Part shown: in pieces, positions 48,001 through 56,983 of the stretch | Layout: each line of letters starts with the position of its first letter | Numbering within the stretch: position 1 is the first letter of the stretch | From: Nostoc sp. CMAA1605 | GTDB lineage: Bacteria; Cyanobacteriota; Cyanobacteriia; Cyanobacteriales; Nostocaceae | Assembly: GCF_021596505.1 (NCBI RefSeq) | Contig: NZ_PJIZ01000012.1 | Location: forward strand, 30,611 to 94,610 | Direction: 5' to 3' | DNA length: 64,000 nucleotides | Program-made: the position numbers and the translations under genes | Notes under the pieces: generated by a model | What the model was told of the DNA's origin: nothing | Seen by the model: only the letters and a program-made list of their open reading frames with translations | The model's database searches: none

Positions 48001-49125
48001 CCCTACCGAGTCAGTCCTGGTGCAGTATTGCAAGTAGAAGACGGTGATTTGGTACAACGGGGCGATAACTTAGTGCTGTTGGTCTTTGAACGGGCGAAAA
48101 CCGGAGACATCATTCAAGGTTTACCCCGGATTGAAGAATTGTTAGAAGCCCGGAAACCCAAGGAGGCTTGCATTCTCGCCAAACGGGGCGGGGAAGTGAA
48201 AGTTGTCTATGGTGATGGTGATGAAGCGATCGCCATCAAAGTGATAGAATCCAACGGCGTAGTTACTGACTACCCACTAGGCCCCGGTCAAAACCTGGCT
48301 GTACTCGATGGTTCTCATGTTTTAGCCGGAGACAACCTCTGTGATGGCCCTTCCAACCCCCACGAAATTCTCGAAGTTTTCTTCAGCTTGGGGTCAGAGG
48401 ATGGCGTATATGCTTGTGCTAGCCACGCCTTACAAAAGGTGCAGACCTTCTTGGTAAACGAAGTCCAGATGGTATACCAATCCCAAGGGATTGATATTGC
48501 TGACAAACATATCGAAGTCATCGTGCGCCAGATGACCAACAAAGTCAGAATTGATGATGGTGGTGATACTACCATGCTTCCTGGGGAGTTGGTGGAACTG
48601 CGTCAAGTTGAACAGGTGAATGAAGCAATGGCCATTACTGGTGGTGCGAGAGCGCAATACACCCCAGTATTATTAGGGATAACGAAAGCATCCTTAAATA
48701 CCGATAGCTTTATTTCTGCGGCTTCCTTCCAAGAAACCACAAGGGTACTGACTGAAGCTGCAATTGAAGGTAAATCTGATTGGTTGCGTGGCTTGAAAGA
48801 AAACGTTATTATCGGTCGCTTGATTCCGGCGGGAACTGGTTACAACACCTACGATGAACCAGGAATGATCGATGATTACGCAACTCTAGACACCAGCAGC
48901 GTTTTAGATGAAACCGATGACCCACTAGACATGGTTCTCGATGACCGCACAGCACGCGCCTACAACTTAGACGCGCCTGGCTTGGATAGCGGATTTGCTG
49001 GTCGTCGGGCGATTCTGGATGATGATGAATTAATCGCAGATGAAATTCACGACCTCATAGAAGACGACCAAGGCGACGACTATGAAGAAGTTGATGATGA
49101 CGATGATGACGATGATGATTACTAA
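45073..49125 (+). CDS. rpoC2: RNA polymerase beta-prime subunit (C-terminal part)
   Basis: 1350 residues, normal for cyanobacteria. N-terminus [22 protein letters not shown]; if the STRR-derived ATG is not used, the next is at 45088 (MIFRNRV). [19 protein letters not shown], zinc cysteines [13 protein letters not shown], and the bridge/trigger element [16 protein letters not shown] are seen up to about residue 350. A very large insertion (SI3) of repeated beta-sandwich folds covers about 350-1000, as in all cyanobacteria. The C-terminal core resumes at [32 protein letters not shown]. It ends in an acidic tail of many Asp residues. Confidence 0.97.
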   Translation: MTNEKMIFRNRVVDKGQLRNLISWAFTHYGTARTAVMADKLKDLGFRYATRAGVSISVDDLMVPPSKRSLLEAAEEEIRATEARYQRGEITEVERFQKVIDTWNGTSEALKDEVVVHFKKTNPLNSVYMMAFSGARGNISQVRQLVGMRGLMADPQGEIIDLPIKTNFREGLTVTEYIISSYGARKGLVDTALRTADSGYLTRRLVDVSQDVIIREIDCGTTRGIPLRAMTEGNKTLIKLSTRLLGRVVGEDVIHPTTKEVIAPRNTPVSDDLAKEIEKAGVTEVLVRSPLTCEAARSVCQHCYGWSLAHAKMVDLGEAVGIIAAQSIGEPGTQLTMRTFHTGGVFTGEVAQQVRSKIDGTVKLPRKLRTRPYRTRHGEDALYIESNGVFILEPPKEGEETPTPQEVQVTQGSTLYVFDGQQVKQGQLLAEVALGGRTTRTNTEKAVKDVASDLAGEVKFAEVVPEQKTDRQGNTTTTAARGGLIWILSGEVYNLPPGAELVVKNGDSVETNGVLAETKLTTLHGGVVRLPEATPGKSTREIEIITASVVLDQATVTVQSSQGRNNYLVTTGNNQVFNLRATPGTKVQNGQVVAELIDDRYRTTTGGMLKFAGVEVQKKGKAKLGYEVVQGGTLLWIPEETHEVNKDISLLLVEDGQYVEAGSEVVKDIFCQNNGVVEVTQKNDILREVVIKPGELLMADDPEAVMGRDDTFLPAGEELLGRVFPELRYIQYVESPEGPALLSRPVVEFAIPNQPDVPSTTSVSQQTGRSIQLRAVQRLPYKDSERVKSVEGVELLRTQLVLEIDQEGEQEHNASPLAADIELLPDTENADVQRLQLVILESLVIRRDIAADATQGSTQTSLEVKEGDMISPGAVVARTQILSKEGGIVRGVQKGTEAVRRCLVLRHSDMVTVNTSVQPKVKTGSLIVAGAEIAPGVFAEESGQVVSVKSAGNQQTAGESSALSTQNYAITIRVGRPYRVSPGAVLQVEDGDLVQRGDNLVLLVFERAKTGDIIQGLPRIEELLEARKPKEACILAKRGGEVKVVYGDGDEAIAIKVIESNGVVTDYPLGPGQNLAVLDGSHVLAGDNLCDGPSNPHEILEVFFSLGSEDGVYACASHALQKVQTFLVNEVQMVYQSQGIDIADKHIEVIVRQMTNKVRIDDGGDTTMLPGELVELRQVEQVNEAMAITGGARAQYTPVLLGITKASLNTDSFISAASFQETTRVLTEAAIEGKSDWLRGLKENVIIGRLIPAGTGYNTYDEPGMIDDYATLDTSSVLDETDDPLDMVLDDRTARAYNLDAPGLDSGFAGRRAILDDDELIADEIHDLIEDDQGDDYEEVDDDDDDDDDY

Positions 49126-49151
49126 ACTCAACTAGTAAACAGATAAATTTT

Positions 49152-49185
49152 AAAGGCAAAAGATTAAATTCTTTTGCCTTTTTTT
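49152..49185 (+). terminator. Rho-independent terminator of the rpo operon
   Basis: Stem AAAGGCAAAAG / CTTTTGCCTTT, loop ATTAAATT, then a T tract, 26 bp after the rpoC2 stop codon. Confidence 0.9.
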
Positions 49186-49630
49186 GTTGATTCATCACCA
49201 TCCTGCAATGTAATAGTTCCCTCGCAGGTCGAAAGGTCATCGAAATACTTAATACCAAGTGGGGATAAGTAGTATTCGAGATTCTAGAACAGTCCACCAA
49301 TCTGGGCTTTTTGTAATTAATTCGAGTTGTAGCTACATATTTACCGCATCACTGATACCAATTCACTAAAGTTTTGATACAGATCCAAACCCAGAAACCC
49401 TTGTCAAGTCACGATTCCTCAATTGCGAATTGCGTTAGCGAAGCGGGACGAAGTCCATTGCGAATTGCGAATTGCGAATTGCGAATTGGTATGACTGCAT
49501 GATTCTCCTTTCTGGGGCTGTATAGATCACAACTATTGACTTTTATTCCTAAAACCTCTAGATTCATAAATCGGGATAGTTGATATTAATTTGCATTATT
49601 TTTGCAAATAGTTTTAATGGAGAATTAAAA
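49186..49630. other. Intergenic region upstream of the ABC transporter
   Basis: Contains a tandem GCGAATT tract (49427-49490, interrupted by GCGTTAGCGAAGCGGGACG, a dispersed cyanobacterial repeat). The remainder, 49491-49630, should hold the transporter promoter. No Pho-box-like repeats were recognised. Confidence 0.45.
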
Positions 49631-50605
49631 ATGAGTGTGAGCAGAAAAGGCTTGTTGAGTGCTGGTGCAGCATTCATAACGTTGACTGGTATAGCAGTCA
49701 GCACTTTTGGAGTTATGCAAACCAGCAATGCTAACTCTACAAATAATCAACAAGCACCACGCTTACTGGCTCAAAGTCAAAAGCGATTAAATATTGTTTT
49801 TCCTAGTCGCTCAGATTCCACAGACTTGCAAAGTAAAGCTAATGCTGTGGCGGCATTTTTATCTAAAGAACTACGTATTCCCGTAACAGCACAGATAGGC
49901 GATGATACGGCGGCGGTAGAGGCTTTAAGAGCAAACCGTGCTGATGTAGCTTTCTTGAGCAGTCGTCCCGCACTGAAAGCTGAACAATTAGCTAATGCTC
50001 GTTTGTATTTAGCAGAAGTCCGCGAAAACTATTCTGGACGTTATACTTATAACTCAGTATTTGTTGTTCCTAGCAATAGCAATCTGAAAACCAAAAATAC
50101 GCCTAAAGCAACCTTGGAACAATTGCGGGGTAAGAGAATGGCTTTTACTTCTCCCACCTCTGGTTCAGGATTTATTTTCCCAGTGAGTGAGTTAGTAAAA
50201 CAGGGATTTGTTCCTAACCGCGATCGCATGGATGGTTTTTTTGGTCAAATTACCTACGGTGGTAACTACAGCAAAGCTTTACAAGCCGTTTTACGTGGTC
50301 AAGCTGATGTAGCTGTAGTCTCAGAATATGCTCTGTTCCCCCCCTACATCACCGCCGAGGAAAAAAGCAAATTGCGCGTACTACACAAAATCTCCGGTGT
50401 ACCTGCTCACGGTATCGCCATTGATGATGACGTACCCGCACCCCAAAGAGAACAAATCATCAATGCTTTACTGAAGTTAAACCAGTCCCAAAATAATCAA
50501 TTACTGCGTAGCTTGTACAACTCTACAGAACTAGTTAGAGTTGATCACACTCGCCATTTAAAACCAGTGCGTGAAGCACTCCAGCGTGTTGGAATTGAAC
50601 CATAG
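49631..50605 (+). CDS. phnD: Phosphonate/phosphite-type ABC transporter substrate-binding protein
   Basis: Periplasmic receptor of about 324 residues. Start at ATG 49631 with GGAGAA upstream, opening an export signal (SVSRKGLLSAGAAFITLTGIAVSTFGVM). The fold is the PhnD/PtxB type: RLNIVFPSRSDSTDLQSKANAVAAFLSKEL, then DDTAAVEALRANRADVAFLSSRPAL, VFVVPSNSNLKT, GKRMAFTSPTSGSGFIFPV and VVSEYALFPPY. The SPTSGSG loop normally holds the phosphorus group. The substrate could be a phosphonate, phosphite or hypophosphite. Confidence 0.85.
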   Translation: MSVSRKGLLSAGAAFITLTGIAVSTFGVMQTSNANSTNNQQAPRLLAQSQKRLNIVFPSRSDSTDLQSKANAVAAFLSKELRIPVTAQIGDDTAAVEALRANRADVAFLSSRPALKAEQLANARLYLAEVRENYSGRYTYNSVFVVPSNSNLKTKNTPKATLEQLRGKRMAFTSPTSGSGFIFPVSELVKQGFVPNRDRMDGFFGQITYGGNYSKALQAVLRGQADVAVVSEYALFPPYITAEEKSKLRVLHKISGVPAHGIAIDDDVPAPQREQIINALLKLNQSQNNQLLRSLYNSTELVRVDHTRHLKPVREALQRVGIEP

Positions 50606-50610
50606 AAAGA

Positions 50611-50655
50611 GTGATGAGTGCTGAGTGCTGAGTGCTGAGTATTGAGTATTAAGTG
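50611..50655. repeat. STRR tract between phnD and phnC
   Basis: TGATGAGTGCTGAGTGCTGA and further GTGCTGA/GTATTGA heptamers right after the receptor stop codon; complementary TTCAGCACT near 50710. Confidence 0.8.
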
Positions 50656-50760
50656 GTGACGGAAAAAGACTTTTAGGAAGTAAACATCACTTTTATCAGT
50701 TACTGACAATTCAGCACTCCCCACTGTAAAACTAATTAATAAAATTGACTGAGGCTGAGG

Positions 50761-51495
50761 ATGAGTGATTTTGTAATAGATTGTTACAATTTGGAGACGG
50801 CTTATGCTGCATCTCTAAATCGTCCTATCCTCAATGGGGTCAATTGCCAAATCAAGCAAGGGGAGTTTGTTGTTTTACTGGGGCTAAACGGTGCAGGGAA
50901 ATCGACATTACTGCGATCGCTAGTGGGATTAGTTCCTTTCCAAAAAGGTGGAATCCGTATTAATGGCATAGAAATGACATCTCGGACAATATCTCAAGTC
51001 CGCCGCGATGTGGGGATGTTGTTTCAAGGTGGCGGGTTAATTCCCCAGTTATCAGCGATAGAAAACGTCTTGTGTGGCAGACTGGGAGTTAGAACCACTT
51101 GGCAGACTTTGTTGGGTTTTCCTCAACGCGATCGCAAACTGGCTTTAGAATTACTCGAACAGCTGGGACTCAGAGACTTAGCTGATCAAAAAACCAGCAA
51201 ATTAAGCGGGGGACAACAACAAAGAGTCGCGATCGCTCGTGCTTTGATTCAGTCGCCACAAATTCTTCTCGCTGATGAACCGATTACCGGCTTAGATGTC
51301 ATCGCTTGTCAGCAGGTGATGGAAACCTTATCACAATTGCATACCGAACAAGGAATGACAATTGTTACAGTTTTACATGATTTGGGTATAGCCGCACAAT
51401 ACGCCCAGCGTGCGATCGTCTTAGAGGCTGGGCGTGTAGTTTATGATGGAATGTGCGATAATTTACAAGAAAAATTTGCTCAAGTTTCTCCGTGA
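50761..51495 (+). CDS. phnC: Phosphonate-type ABC transporter ATP-binding protein
   Basis: 244-residue ATPase. Walker A is GLNGAGKST (about residue 41), the Q loop is MLFQGGGLIPQL, the ABC signature LSGGQQQR, Walker B ILLADEP and the switch His TVLHDLG. Between receptor and permease genes on the same strand, so it powers that importer. GTTGGTT-like tight spacing is absent; about 155 bp with an STRR separates it from the receptor gene. Confidence 0.88.
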   Translation: MSDFVIDCYNLETAYAASLNRPILNGVNCQIKQGEFVVLLGLNGAGKSTLLRSLVGLVPFQKGGIRINGIEMTSRTISQVRRDVGMLFQGGGLIPQLSAIENVLCGRLGVRTTWQTLLGFPQRDRKLALELLEQLGLRDLADQKTSKLSGGQQQRVAIARALIQSPQILLADEPITGLDVIACQQVMETLSQLHTEQGMTIVTVLHDLGIAAQYAQRAIVLEAGRVVYDGMCDNLQEKFAQVSP

Positions 51496-51585
51496 GTAAG
51501 GGCAATCCCAAGCAATTGCTCGTCTGCCGATCACTTTCTCCTGAGTTTTGAGTTATTTGAGAGCGTTAACAGTTCAGTATAAACC

Positions 51586-52380
51586 ATGAGTCGATTGTTA
51601 AATTCAAAACTCTTTCGTCGTTATCCTTGGGTGAATCCCTTACTCATTTTACTAATTCTGGTGATCGTTTATGGCTGGGCATTGCGAGGACTAAAGGTTG
51701 ATTTTGAACTGTTGCGTTCAAGCTGGCCTTACATCACCGATTTTATCTCGCGATTGTTCCCCCCAGACCCAGCAGTTATTGACATAGCCCTTAAAGGACT
51801 CATTGAGACTGTACAGATGTCTTTATGGGGAACAACTATTGGCGCAATCATTTCTTTACCCATTGCTGTAGCTAGTGCCAATAATGTTGCGCCGCGTTGG
51901 TTACAATGGTTAGCTAACTTACTGCAAAATGCGGTTCGTTCCGTCCCTTCAATTATTTTGGGACTAATTTTTGTCGCTGCTACAGGTTTAGGCGCACCCG
52001 CAGGGACATTAGCTTTAGGAATTTATACTATTGGCTATCTAGCAAAGTTCTACCAACAGGCAATTGAAGCTGTTGATTATCGCTCCTTAGAATCGTTGCA
52101 AGTTATGGGAGCATCCAGATTCCAAGTTGCTCAATACGGTATTTTACCCCAAGTTTTACCCCTGGGTTTGGGCTATACCCTATGGATGTTTGAGTACAAT
52201 ATCCGCGCTGCTTCAGTTTTGGGTGTAGTCGGTGCAGGTGGGATTGGCTTTCAGTTGAAAAGTTATATTGATGGCTTTGAATACAACAAAGCCACAACGA
52301 TGATGTTGGTGTTGTTGGTAGTAGTGACTGTAATTGATAGTTTTAGCAGTCAACTCCGTCGTCGCTTAGATTCAATGTAA
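51586..52380 (+). CDS. phnE: Phosphonate-type ABC transporter permease
   Basis: 264 residues with about six membrane helices: YPWVNPLLILLILVIVYGW near the N-terminus and MMLVLLVVVTVIDSF near the C-terminus. The ATPase-contact loop EAVDYRSLESLQVMGASRFQVAQYGILPQVLP carries the EAA-type motif, and GVVGAGGIGFQL is the conserved PhnE/PtxC helix start. Last gene of the import system. No C-P lyase or phosphite dehydrogenase gene follows; instead there is a cluster of mobile elements. Confidence 0.88.
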   Translation: MSRLLNSKLFRRYPWVNPLLILLILVIVYGWALRGLKVDFELLRSSWPYITDFISRLFPPDPAVIDIALKGLIETVQMSLWGTTIGAIISLPIAVASANNVAPRWLQWLANLLQNAVRSVPSIILGLIFVAATGLGAPAGTLALGIYTIGYLAKFYQQAIEAVDYRSLESLQVMGASRFQVAQYGILPQVLPLGLGYTLWMFEYNIRAASVLGVVGAGGIGFQLKSYIDGFEYNKATTMMLVLLVVVTVIDSFSSQLRRRLDSM

Positions 52381-52496
52381 TTCGATATTTATTTTGGGTT
52401 TCGCTTTGCCCAACTTATCCAGGTTGATATTTTTGACGCTAACTGAACCGTATTGGCTCATAGCGTCTTTTTTTTGCGCTTTTGAGTCTACTCTTA

Positions 52497-52619
52497 GGGA
52501 CTTCCAGAAAATAAATTATTCAATTTCCGAGAGAGAATATTTTGATTTTTCCCCCTGCCCCCTGCCCCCTGCCCCCCTGCTCACCACAGCGATTGTATAT
52601 TTTTTTAGTTGGAAGTCCC
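52497..52619. mobile_element. 123-bp MITE-like element, copy B
   Basis: Same element as 15703-15808 in the opposite orientation, with perfect ends GGGACTTCC/GGAAGTCCC and a TTA duplication on both sides. The extra 17 bp lie mainly in the central tract, which here has several CCCCCTG heptamers. Confidence 0.8.
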
Positions 52620-52659
52620 TTATCTTTTGGAGACGCTAACGCGAACGCTCCGCGAACAG

Positions 52660-52718
52660 TCCTTGGATGAGGACTAAAGTCCTTACTACAAACTGTTTTC
52701 TTAACTGAACTGTATTGA
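52660..52718. repeat. Partial copy of the 128-bp element
   Basis: CAGTCCTTGGATGAGGACTAAAG... through TTAACTGAACTGTATTG matches the right half of the element at 10578-10705 almost base for base. The left half is missing or replaced. Confidence 0.75.
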
Positions 52719-52742
52719 GTCCTGACTGATTATCAAATCATC

Positions 52743-54064
52743 CTGAGAGGGTGACAAGGCAACTCTAAGCTAGATGGGACAAAACTTTGAGAAGATAGTG
52801 GAGACAAAAAATAGGGAGCATTTTTGCGGCTCCCTGGAAAAAATATGTTTCCTGAATCTTACCAAAAAACCCTGCGTACCCATCTGAATGAAACCCAGTA
52901 TCTAACTTTACAGCTTTTGTTGTTATTGCTACAAGTTCATCGTCAGGTCAAACTCTCCGTTTTAGCGAGTGTTTTTCCCCAACCGATTCAATATGGCAGT
53001 CGCAAACGCAACATACAACGCTTTTTGAACTTGCCGCAACTCCATGTCAAACTTTTATGGTTTCCCTTGATAAAATATTGGATAAGACAAGTACAAAGGG
53101 GACGAAACTTAAATCGAGACCAGCGTCGTCGTCTCCAGAAACTCAAACACCATAAATATGGATATTGGCTCATCGCAATTGACAGAACCCAATGGCAGGG
53201 AAGAAATGTATTTATGGTGAGCTTAGTCTGGGGAACTCATGCTCTTCCTTTGTATTGGGAGGTTTTAAAACAGGTAGGAAACAGTAATTTTCACACTCAA
53301 AAACGTCTCCTAAAAACAGTGCTGACTTTATTGAAAAACTATCCGGTTTTAGTATTAGGAGACCGAGAATTTCACAGTCCTAAACTGGCTCAATGGCTGG
53401 ATGAAAGGGGTGTATTCTTCGCTCTGAGGCAGAAAAAAGACCTGCATTTCCAAACAGCATTGAATCAGGAGTATCAAGTTCTAAAAAATCTGGGATTCCA
53501 ACCGGGAATGTCTAAATTCTATCAGGGAGTGAGGTGCAATAAAGGGGATGGAATTGGACTATTTAATCTGGCTATCTATTGGAAACGAAAATATAATAAT
53601 CAGGGAGCAAAAGAACCTTGGTATATCTTAACTAACCTCCCAACATTACAACAAGCATTGGCAGTCTATCGTTGTCGTTGGGGTATTGAACAAATGTTCA
53701 AGGATTATAAAACAAGTGGCTATAACTTGGAAGATACCAAGGTTAATGACACCCGTTTTTTAGCCTTAGTCTTGTTGATTGCCTTAGCTTATAGTTTGGC
53801 GACAATGCAGGGGCAACAAATGAAAAAATTAGGCATAGATATCTATGCTGGACGTATCCAATCACACAAAGACCAGACCCCACGCCAGAGTCACTTTAGC
53901 TTTGGACTCTACGGACAACGATGGCGTTATGGGATGGAATTATGGGCTGATTGGGTCTTGAGTCTGATTGCCCTCAAACCCCATAAACGACTCTATTTTC
54001 AGCGTGGCTTTTATGCCCTCTCCCTTATGCACCAACCTTTATAGGTAGCTTGTCACCCTCTGAG
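52743..54064 (+). mobile_element. IS4-family insertion sequence, copy 2
   Basis: 1322 bp with the same ends as the copy at 23290. The direct repeat CAAATCATC (9 bp) lies exactly on both sides. Inserted between a decayed MITE and a 26-bp palindrome. Confidence 0.95.
52824..54044 (+). CDS. IS4-family transposase
   Basis: Product identical over 406 residues to that of the copy at 23371, with intact Asp120, Asp180 and Glu289 and the YREK signature. TTG start, or ATG at 52845. The identity of both genes suggests recent duplication within this genome, or gene conversion. Confidence 0.93.
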   Translation: MRLPGKNMFPESYQKTLRTHLNETQYLTLQLLLLLLQVHRQVKLSVLASVFPQPIQYGSRKRNIQRFLNLPQLHVKLLWFPLIKYWIRQVQRGRNLNRDQRRRLQKLKHHKYGYWLIAIDRTQWQGRNVFMVSLVWGTHALPLYWEVLKQVGNSNFHTQKRLLKTVLTLLKNYPVLVLGDREFHSPKLAQWLDERGVFFALRQKKDLHFQTALNQEYQVLKNLGFQPGMSKFYQGVRCNKGDGIGLFNLAIYWKRKYNNQGAKEPWYILTNLPTLQQALAVYRCRWGIEQMFKDYKTSGYNLEDTKVNDTRFLALVLLIALAYSLATMQGQQMKKLGIDIYAGRIQSHKDQTPRQSHFSFGLYGQRWRYGMELWADWVLSLIALKPHKRLYFQRGFYALSLMHQPL

Positions 54065-54090
54065 CAAATCATCATCACCAACATAAAAAT

Positions 54091-54151
54091 GAGGAATTTG
54101 CAATAGGTGTAGATATATGAAGAGCATATCTACACCTATTGCAAATTCCTC
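54091..54151. terminator. Long perfect palindrome, likely bidirectional terminator
   Basis: Arms of 26 bp (54091-54116 and 54126-54151) match perfectly around a 9-base loop. T tracts follow on both strands (TTTTTT after the right arm; ATTTTT on the minus strand after the left arm). It suits the end of the minus-strand gene at 54211 and, before the IS arrived, the end of the phn genes. It lies 26 bp from the IS. Confidence 0.7.
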
Positions 54152-54210
54152 GCAAGTTTTTTAGCCGAAAATTAAGAGAACACACTAAATTGCCTTTCAA
54201 AAATTTATCA

Positions 54211-54837
54211 TTAAATCGTAGCTACTCTGACAACTGTTTCATTAAAATGTGGTTGAGATGTTGTTACTTGCTCGTCCTTTCGACTGTGATCAGCAAAATG
54301 CTTATCTATGAGTAATGGCACTTGATCGGCGCGAACACTGCTATAGCGCGTTTTGTCGGGCATGACTAAATTTGGCCCGGCTTTGCAGTTTTTCATACAT
54401 CCGGTAGCTTTGATTGTTACTTGGTCTTCTAAACCGCGATCGCTTAAAGCTGATTCTAATGCTTGACAAAGCCGATTTCCGCCACGCTTCATGCAATCGG
54501 ATTTTTGACACATCAAAATTGTGCCTTTTGTTTTCGGTGGTTGCGGTGGGGGTGGTGCAGAGATAGTACCAGTCGCAGCCATCACCCGTTCTGCTTTGAA
54601 TTTGACTTCACCACTTTTGCGATCGCATTTTTTCTCACCCACTACCTGTAACCAAGTTCCAGGCTGCAACCGCCAGTCAAAACTATACCTTAAATTTTTA
54701 GCCAGTTTAACGTAACATTCCCCATCATAAGTCCCTAGCAATAAGCCTTTAAGCTTATAACCATCCTCAATCACAAAATCTACAAACCTACCCTCAAGAC
54801 AAAATTCTGTTACTTCTTTGCTGTGATATACACCCAT
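54211..54837 (-). CDS. Thioredoxin-like [2Fe-2S] ferredoxin-domain protein
   Basis: 208 residues, two parts. The N-terminal 90 residues (FCLEGRFVDFVIEDGYKLKGLLLGTYDGECYVKLAK...GTWLQVVG) look like a small beta-barrel. The C-terminal domain is a thioredoxin-fold 2Fe-2S module: ILMCQKSDCMKRGGNRLCQAL supplies two Cys, and KATGCMKNCKAGPNLVMP supplies the other two, as in HoxE/NuoE-type ferredoxins. Proline-rich hinge between the parts. Probably an electron carrier of unknown partner. ATG start at 54837. Confidence 0.82.
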   Translation of the reverse strand: MGVYHSKEVTEFCLEGRFVDFVIEDGYKLKGLLLGTYDGECYVKLAKNLRYSFDWRLQPGTWLQVVGEKKCDRKSGEVKFKAERVMAATGTISAPPPPQPPKTKGTILMCQKSDCMKRGGNRLCQALESALSDRGLEDQVTIKATGCMKNCKAGPNLVMPDKTRYSSVRADQVPLLIDKHFADHSRKDEQVTTSQPHFNETVVRVATI

Positions 54838-54907
54838 ATACTTTTATCCCTTACTAACTAACTTTGAGCTTGATTCATCCTGTAGCAGTTATGAACTTAA
54901 AAACCCT

Positions 54908-55180
54908 CTACCAGCCGCGTTTCAGCACCGAAATTAAATCTTGACGAGTAGCTGTAAACTGCTGCATCACACTCCAAAACTGCACAGCAGCTAAAGGAGT
55001 GTTAATTTCCACCTTCAATGGTTGATTAGCTTCGCACCAACAGGTAATTTCTAACTCCTGCAAGCGTTGATAAACTTGCCAACGATCTAACCAATTAACT
55101 TCTACAGTGTGAATCTGTGTGATTTGTGAAAGGAATGATTGCAAGCGAATATCCCCCAAAGTGCAACTAAATTGCAACAA
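54908..55180 (-). CDS. Small hypothetical protein
   Basis: 90 residues from a TTG start; the frame is open for about 20 more codons upstream without ATG or GTG, so the start is uncertain. Sequence QFSCTLGDIRLQSFLSQITQIHTVEVNWLDRWQVYQRLQELEITCWCEANQ; soluble, Trp-rich, no recognised motif. Same strand as the 2Fe-2S protein gene and 70 bp upstream of it, so they may share a transcript. Confidence 0.5.
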   Translation of the reverse strand: MLQFSCTLGDIRLQSFLSQITQIHTVEVNWLDRWQVYQRLQELEITCWCEANQPLKVEINTPLAAVQFWSVMQQFTATRQDLISVLKRGW

Positions 55181-55866
55181 ATATCGTATGACTACTCTCC
55201 ATACCTCAAAAAATTCTGAAGTACAGTTCTCCTATTTAGAATAACCTAAGTGCAAACAATTCTCAGTTAGTTTGCTAAAAAAAATCAAAATTTTGTAAAA
55301 ATCCTCTACGAAACTTACAGATGACACTCAAATAGCATGATTAGACGGCGGCAAGTTTCCAGATTCCATAAAAAGTCTATGAAGAGTGAAAATGGTTGTC
55401 TTTTGCCAGCCAATCTGCTCTCTGAGAGAGACTTTAGTGTAAAAATCGGGTATTTCAGCTAGTTAAAGCCCATAAAATTCCCATTTTTCAGGTTAAACGG
55501 TGATTTTATACCCCTACTGCTCCAGGGTGGGGATATTGTCCCTATGTAAGTCTCAAAATCTGCTGTTTGTCTTCACAGAGAATAGATAACTCATGAGAGA
55601 TAAAAACTTTTTGGTATTGATATATGAATTGAAATATCAATACATCTAAGTAAATAACTCGATAACTAAATAAGCTTAATCAAATGTTAATTAAATGTTA
55701 ATTAACGTATGTACAATCATGCACTTTTAGGAAATTTGCTTTGAAACTTTGATTACAAAAAATTTCAAAATCTATGCTAGAGATAGGGGCAAATTTCATT
55801 TTTATGGTGTTAATATGTAGGGACTTAACAGTTACAAACATTAACTGTTGAAAAGCGAGGAGAGCA
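55181..55866. promoter_or_regulatory. Long upstream region of dps
   Basis: No gene. At 55682-55705 the 11-bp unit AAATGTTAATT occurs twice head to tail, giving GTTAATTA boxes spaced 11 bp apart, the spacing used by tandem response-regulator sites. The TTAATAT-like box at about 55813 may be a -10. The GAGGAG ribosome binding site is just before the ATG. Confidence 0.4.
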
Positions 55867-56421
55867 ATGGCAGATACACAAACTTTGTTACAAAATTTTG
55901 GTCAAGTTTACGACAATCCAGTATTACTAGATCGCAGCGTTACTGCACCAGTCACCGAAGGATTAAACGTGCTTCTGGCTAGTTTTCAAGCATTGTACTT
56001 GCAGTATCAAAAGCACCATTTTGTAGTTGAAGGTGCAGAATTTCACTCACTGCATGAGTTTTTTAATGAAAGCTATCAGGAAGTTCAAGACCACATCCAT
56101 GAGATTGGTGAGCGTTTAAATGGGTTAGGTGGTGTACCTGCGGCGACTTTCAGTAAGTTGGCAGAATTAACCTGTTTTGAGCAAGAATCTGATGGTGTCT
56201 ATTCTTCCCGCAAGATGGTAGAAAACGACCTAGCAGCAGAACAAGCAGTCATCAACGTTATCCGTCGTCAAGCTGCTCAAGCAGAGAGTCTAGGCGATCG
56301 TGGTACACGCTATATGTATGAAAAAATTCTTCTAAAAACTGAGGAAAGAGCTTACCACTTAGCTCACTTCTTAGCTAAAGACAGTTTAACCTTGGGTTTT
56401 GTTCAACCTGCCCAAAATTAA
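55867..56421 (+). CDS. dps: Dps-family ferritin-like DNA-protection protein
   Basis: 184 residues, ferritin-like four-helix subunit that forms a dodecamer, oxidises Fe(II) and stores iron. The ferroxidase site residues are in [35 protein letters not shown], with His, Asp/Glu and the DxxxE pattern. In this variant the usual HWxxxG is HFVVEG, as in several cyanobacterial Dps. The N-terminal tail of about 25 residues is typical. A dps gene directly before carB and a group-2 sigma gene is an order I remember from Anabaena PCC 7120. Confidence 0.9.
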   Translation: MADTQTLLQNFGQVYDNPVLLDRSVTAPVTEGLNVLLASFQALYLQYQKHHFVVEGAEFHSLHEFFNESYQEVQDHIHEIGERLNGLGGVPAATFSKLAELTCFEQESDGVYSSRKMVENDLAAEQAVINVIRRQAAQAESLGDRGTRYMYEKILLKTEERAYHLAHFLAKDSLTLGFVQPAQN

Positions 56422-56480
56422 TTTCCTGGTAATTGAGATTCTGTTATTTCACCAAAATGGATTGATAGAAATATGACAAG

Positions 56481-56513
56481 AGGTAGAAGGTGTAGAAGCT
56501 TTCTACCTTTTGT
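56481..56513 (+). terminator. Terminator after dps
   Basis: Stem AGGTAGAA / TTCTACCT followed by TTTTGTT, 60 bp after the stop codon. Confidence 0.6.
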
Positions 56514-56983
56514 TATTTCTACCTATATTAATCACTCTCAAGCAATTGCTAAATATTAGCAATTGCTTAATTGATAATATTTGTACTTGTGATGACATCA
56601 GGAAAAATTTGCTAACTTGAAAAAAATATTTAGAAATTCCATAACACCAGCCAAAAATCATAGTTAGAATGCAGATAAGTGTCACTAGTAATTTAAATTA
56701 TTGAGAATTTTTTGAAATTAATCTATGCAGAAATTAAAAAATATTCTTGTAAAGACATTTAACTTCAAAGAGTTATGAAAAATAAATGTTAGTTATTGGG
56801 GACTAGGGACTGGGGACTGGGGACTGGGTAAGAAATTCCCCCCTGCCCCATGCCCAATGCCCCATGCCCAATTTCCCATACCCTATATCCAATTTGAGAA
56901 AACTTGATAATAAACAACACCAGAGGTGTGAAACAACTTTAAAATAGTCAGGATTTGTATTCTCGTACTCCAACCCAACGACT
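56514..56983. other. Intergenic region upstream of carB
   Basis: AT-rich DNA with a palindrome AAGCAATTGCTAAATATTAGCAATTGCTT (56540-56568) and an STRR tract of GGGACTG and CCCATGCCCAATG heptamers (56797-56872). No gene seen. Confidence 0.5.

Larger units (their letters stand above)
52381..52742. other. Gap downstream of phnE filled with element remnants
   Basis: From left to right: GCTAACTGAACCGTATTGG (52434-52453), an end like that of the 128-bp element; MITE copy B (52497-52619); a GACGCTAACGCGAACGCTCC repeat (52632-52652); a half copy of the 128-bp element (52660-52718); then IS copy 2. A small open frame here (52394-52639) spans the MITE and is not a gene. Confidence 0.65.

Noticed and set aside
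52394..52639. 81-codon frame after phnE
   Set aside because: It is made of MITE sequence and flanking repeats.
55695..55735. NtcA site upstream of dps (GTA-N8-TAC)
   Set aside because: The sequence found is GTA-N8-CAC, one base off the required half-site, and not set at a clear -10 distance.
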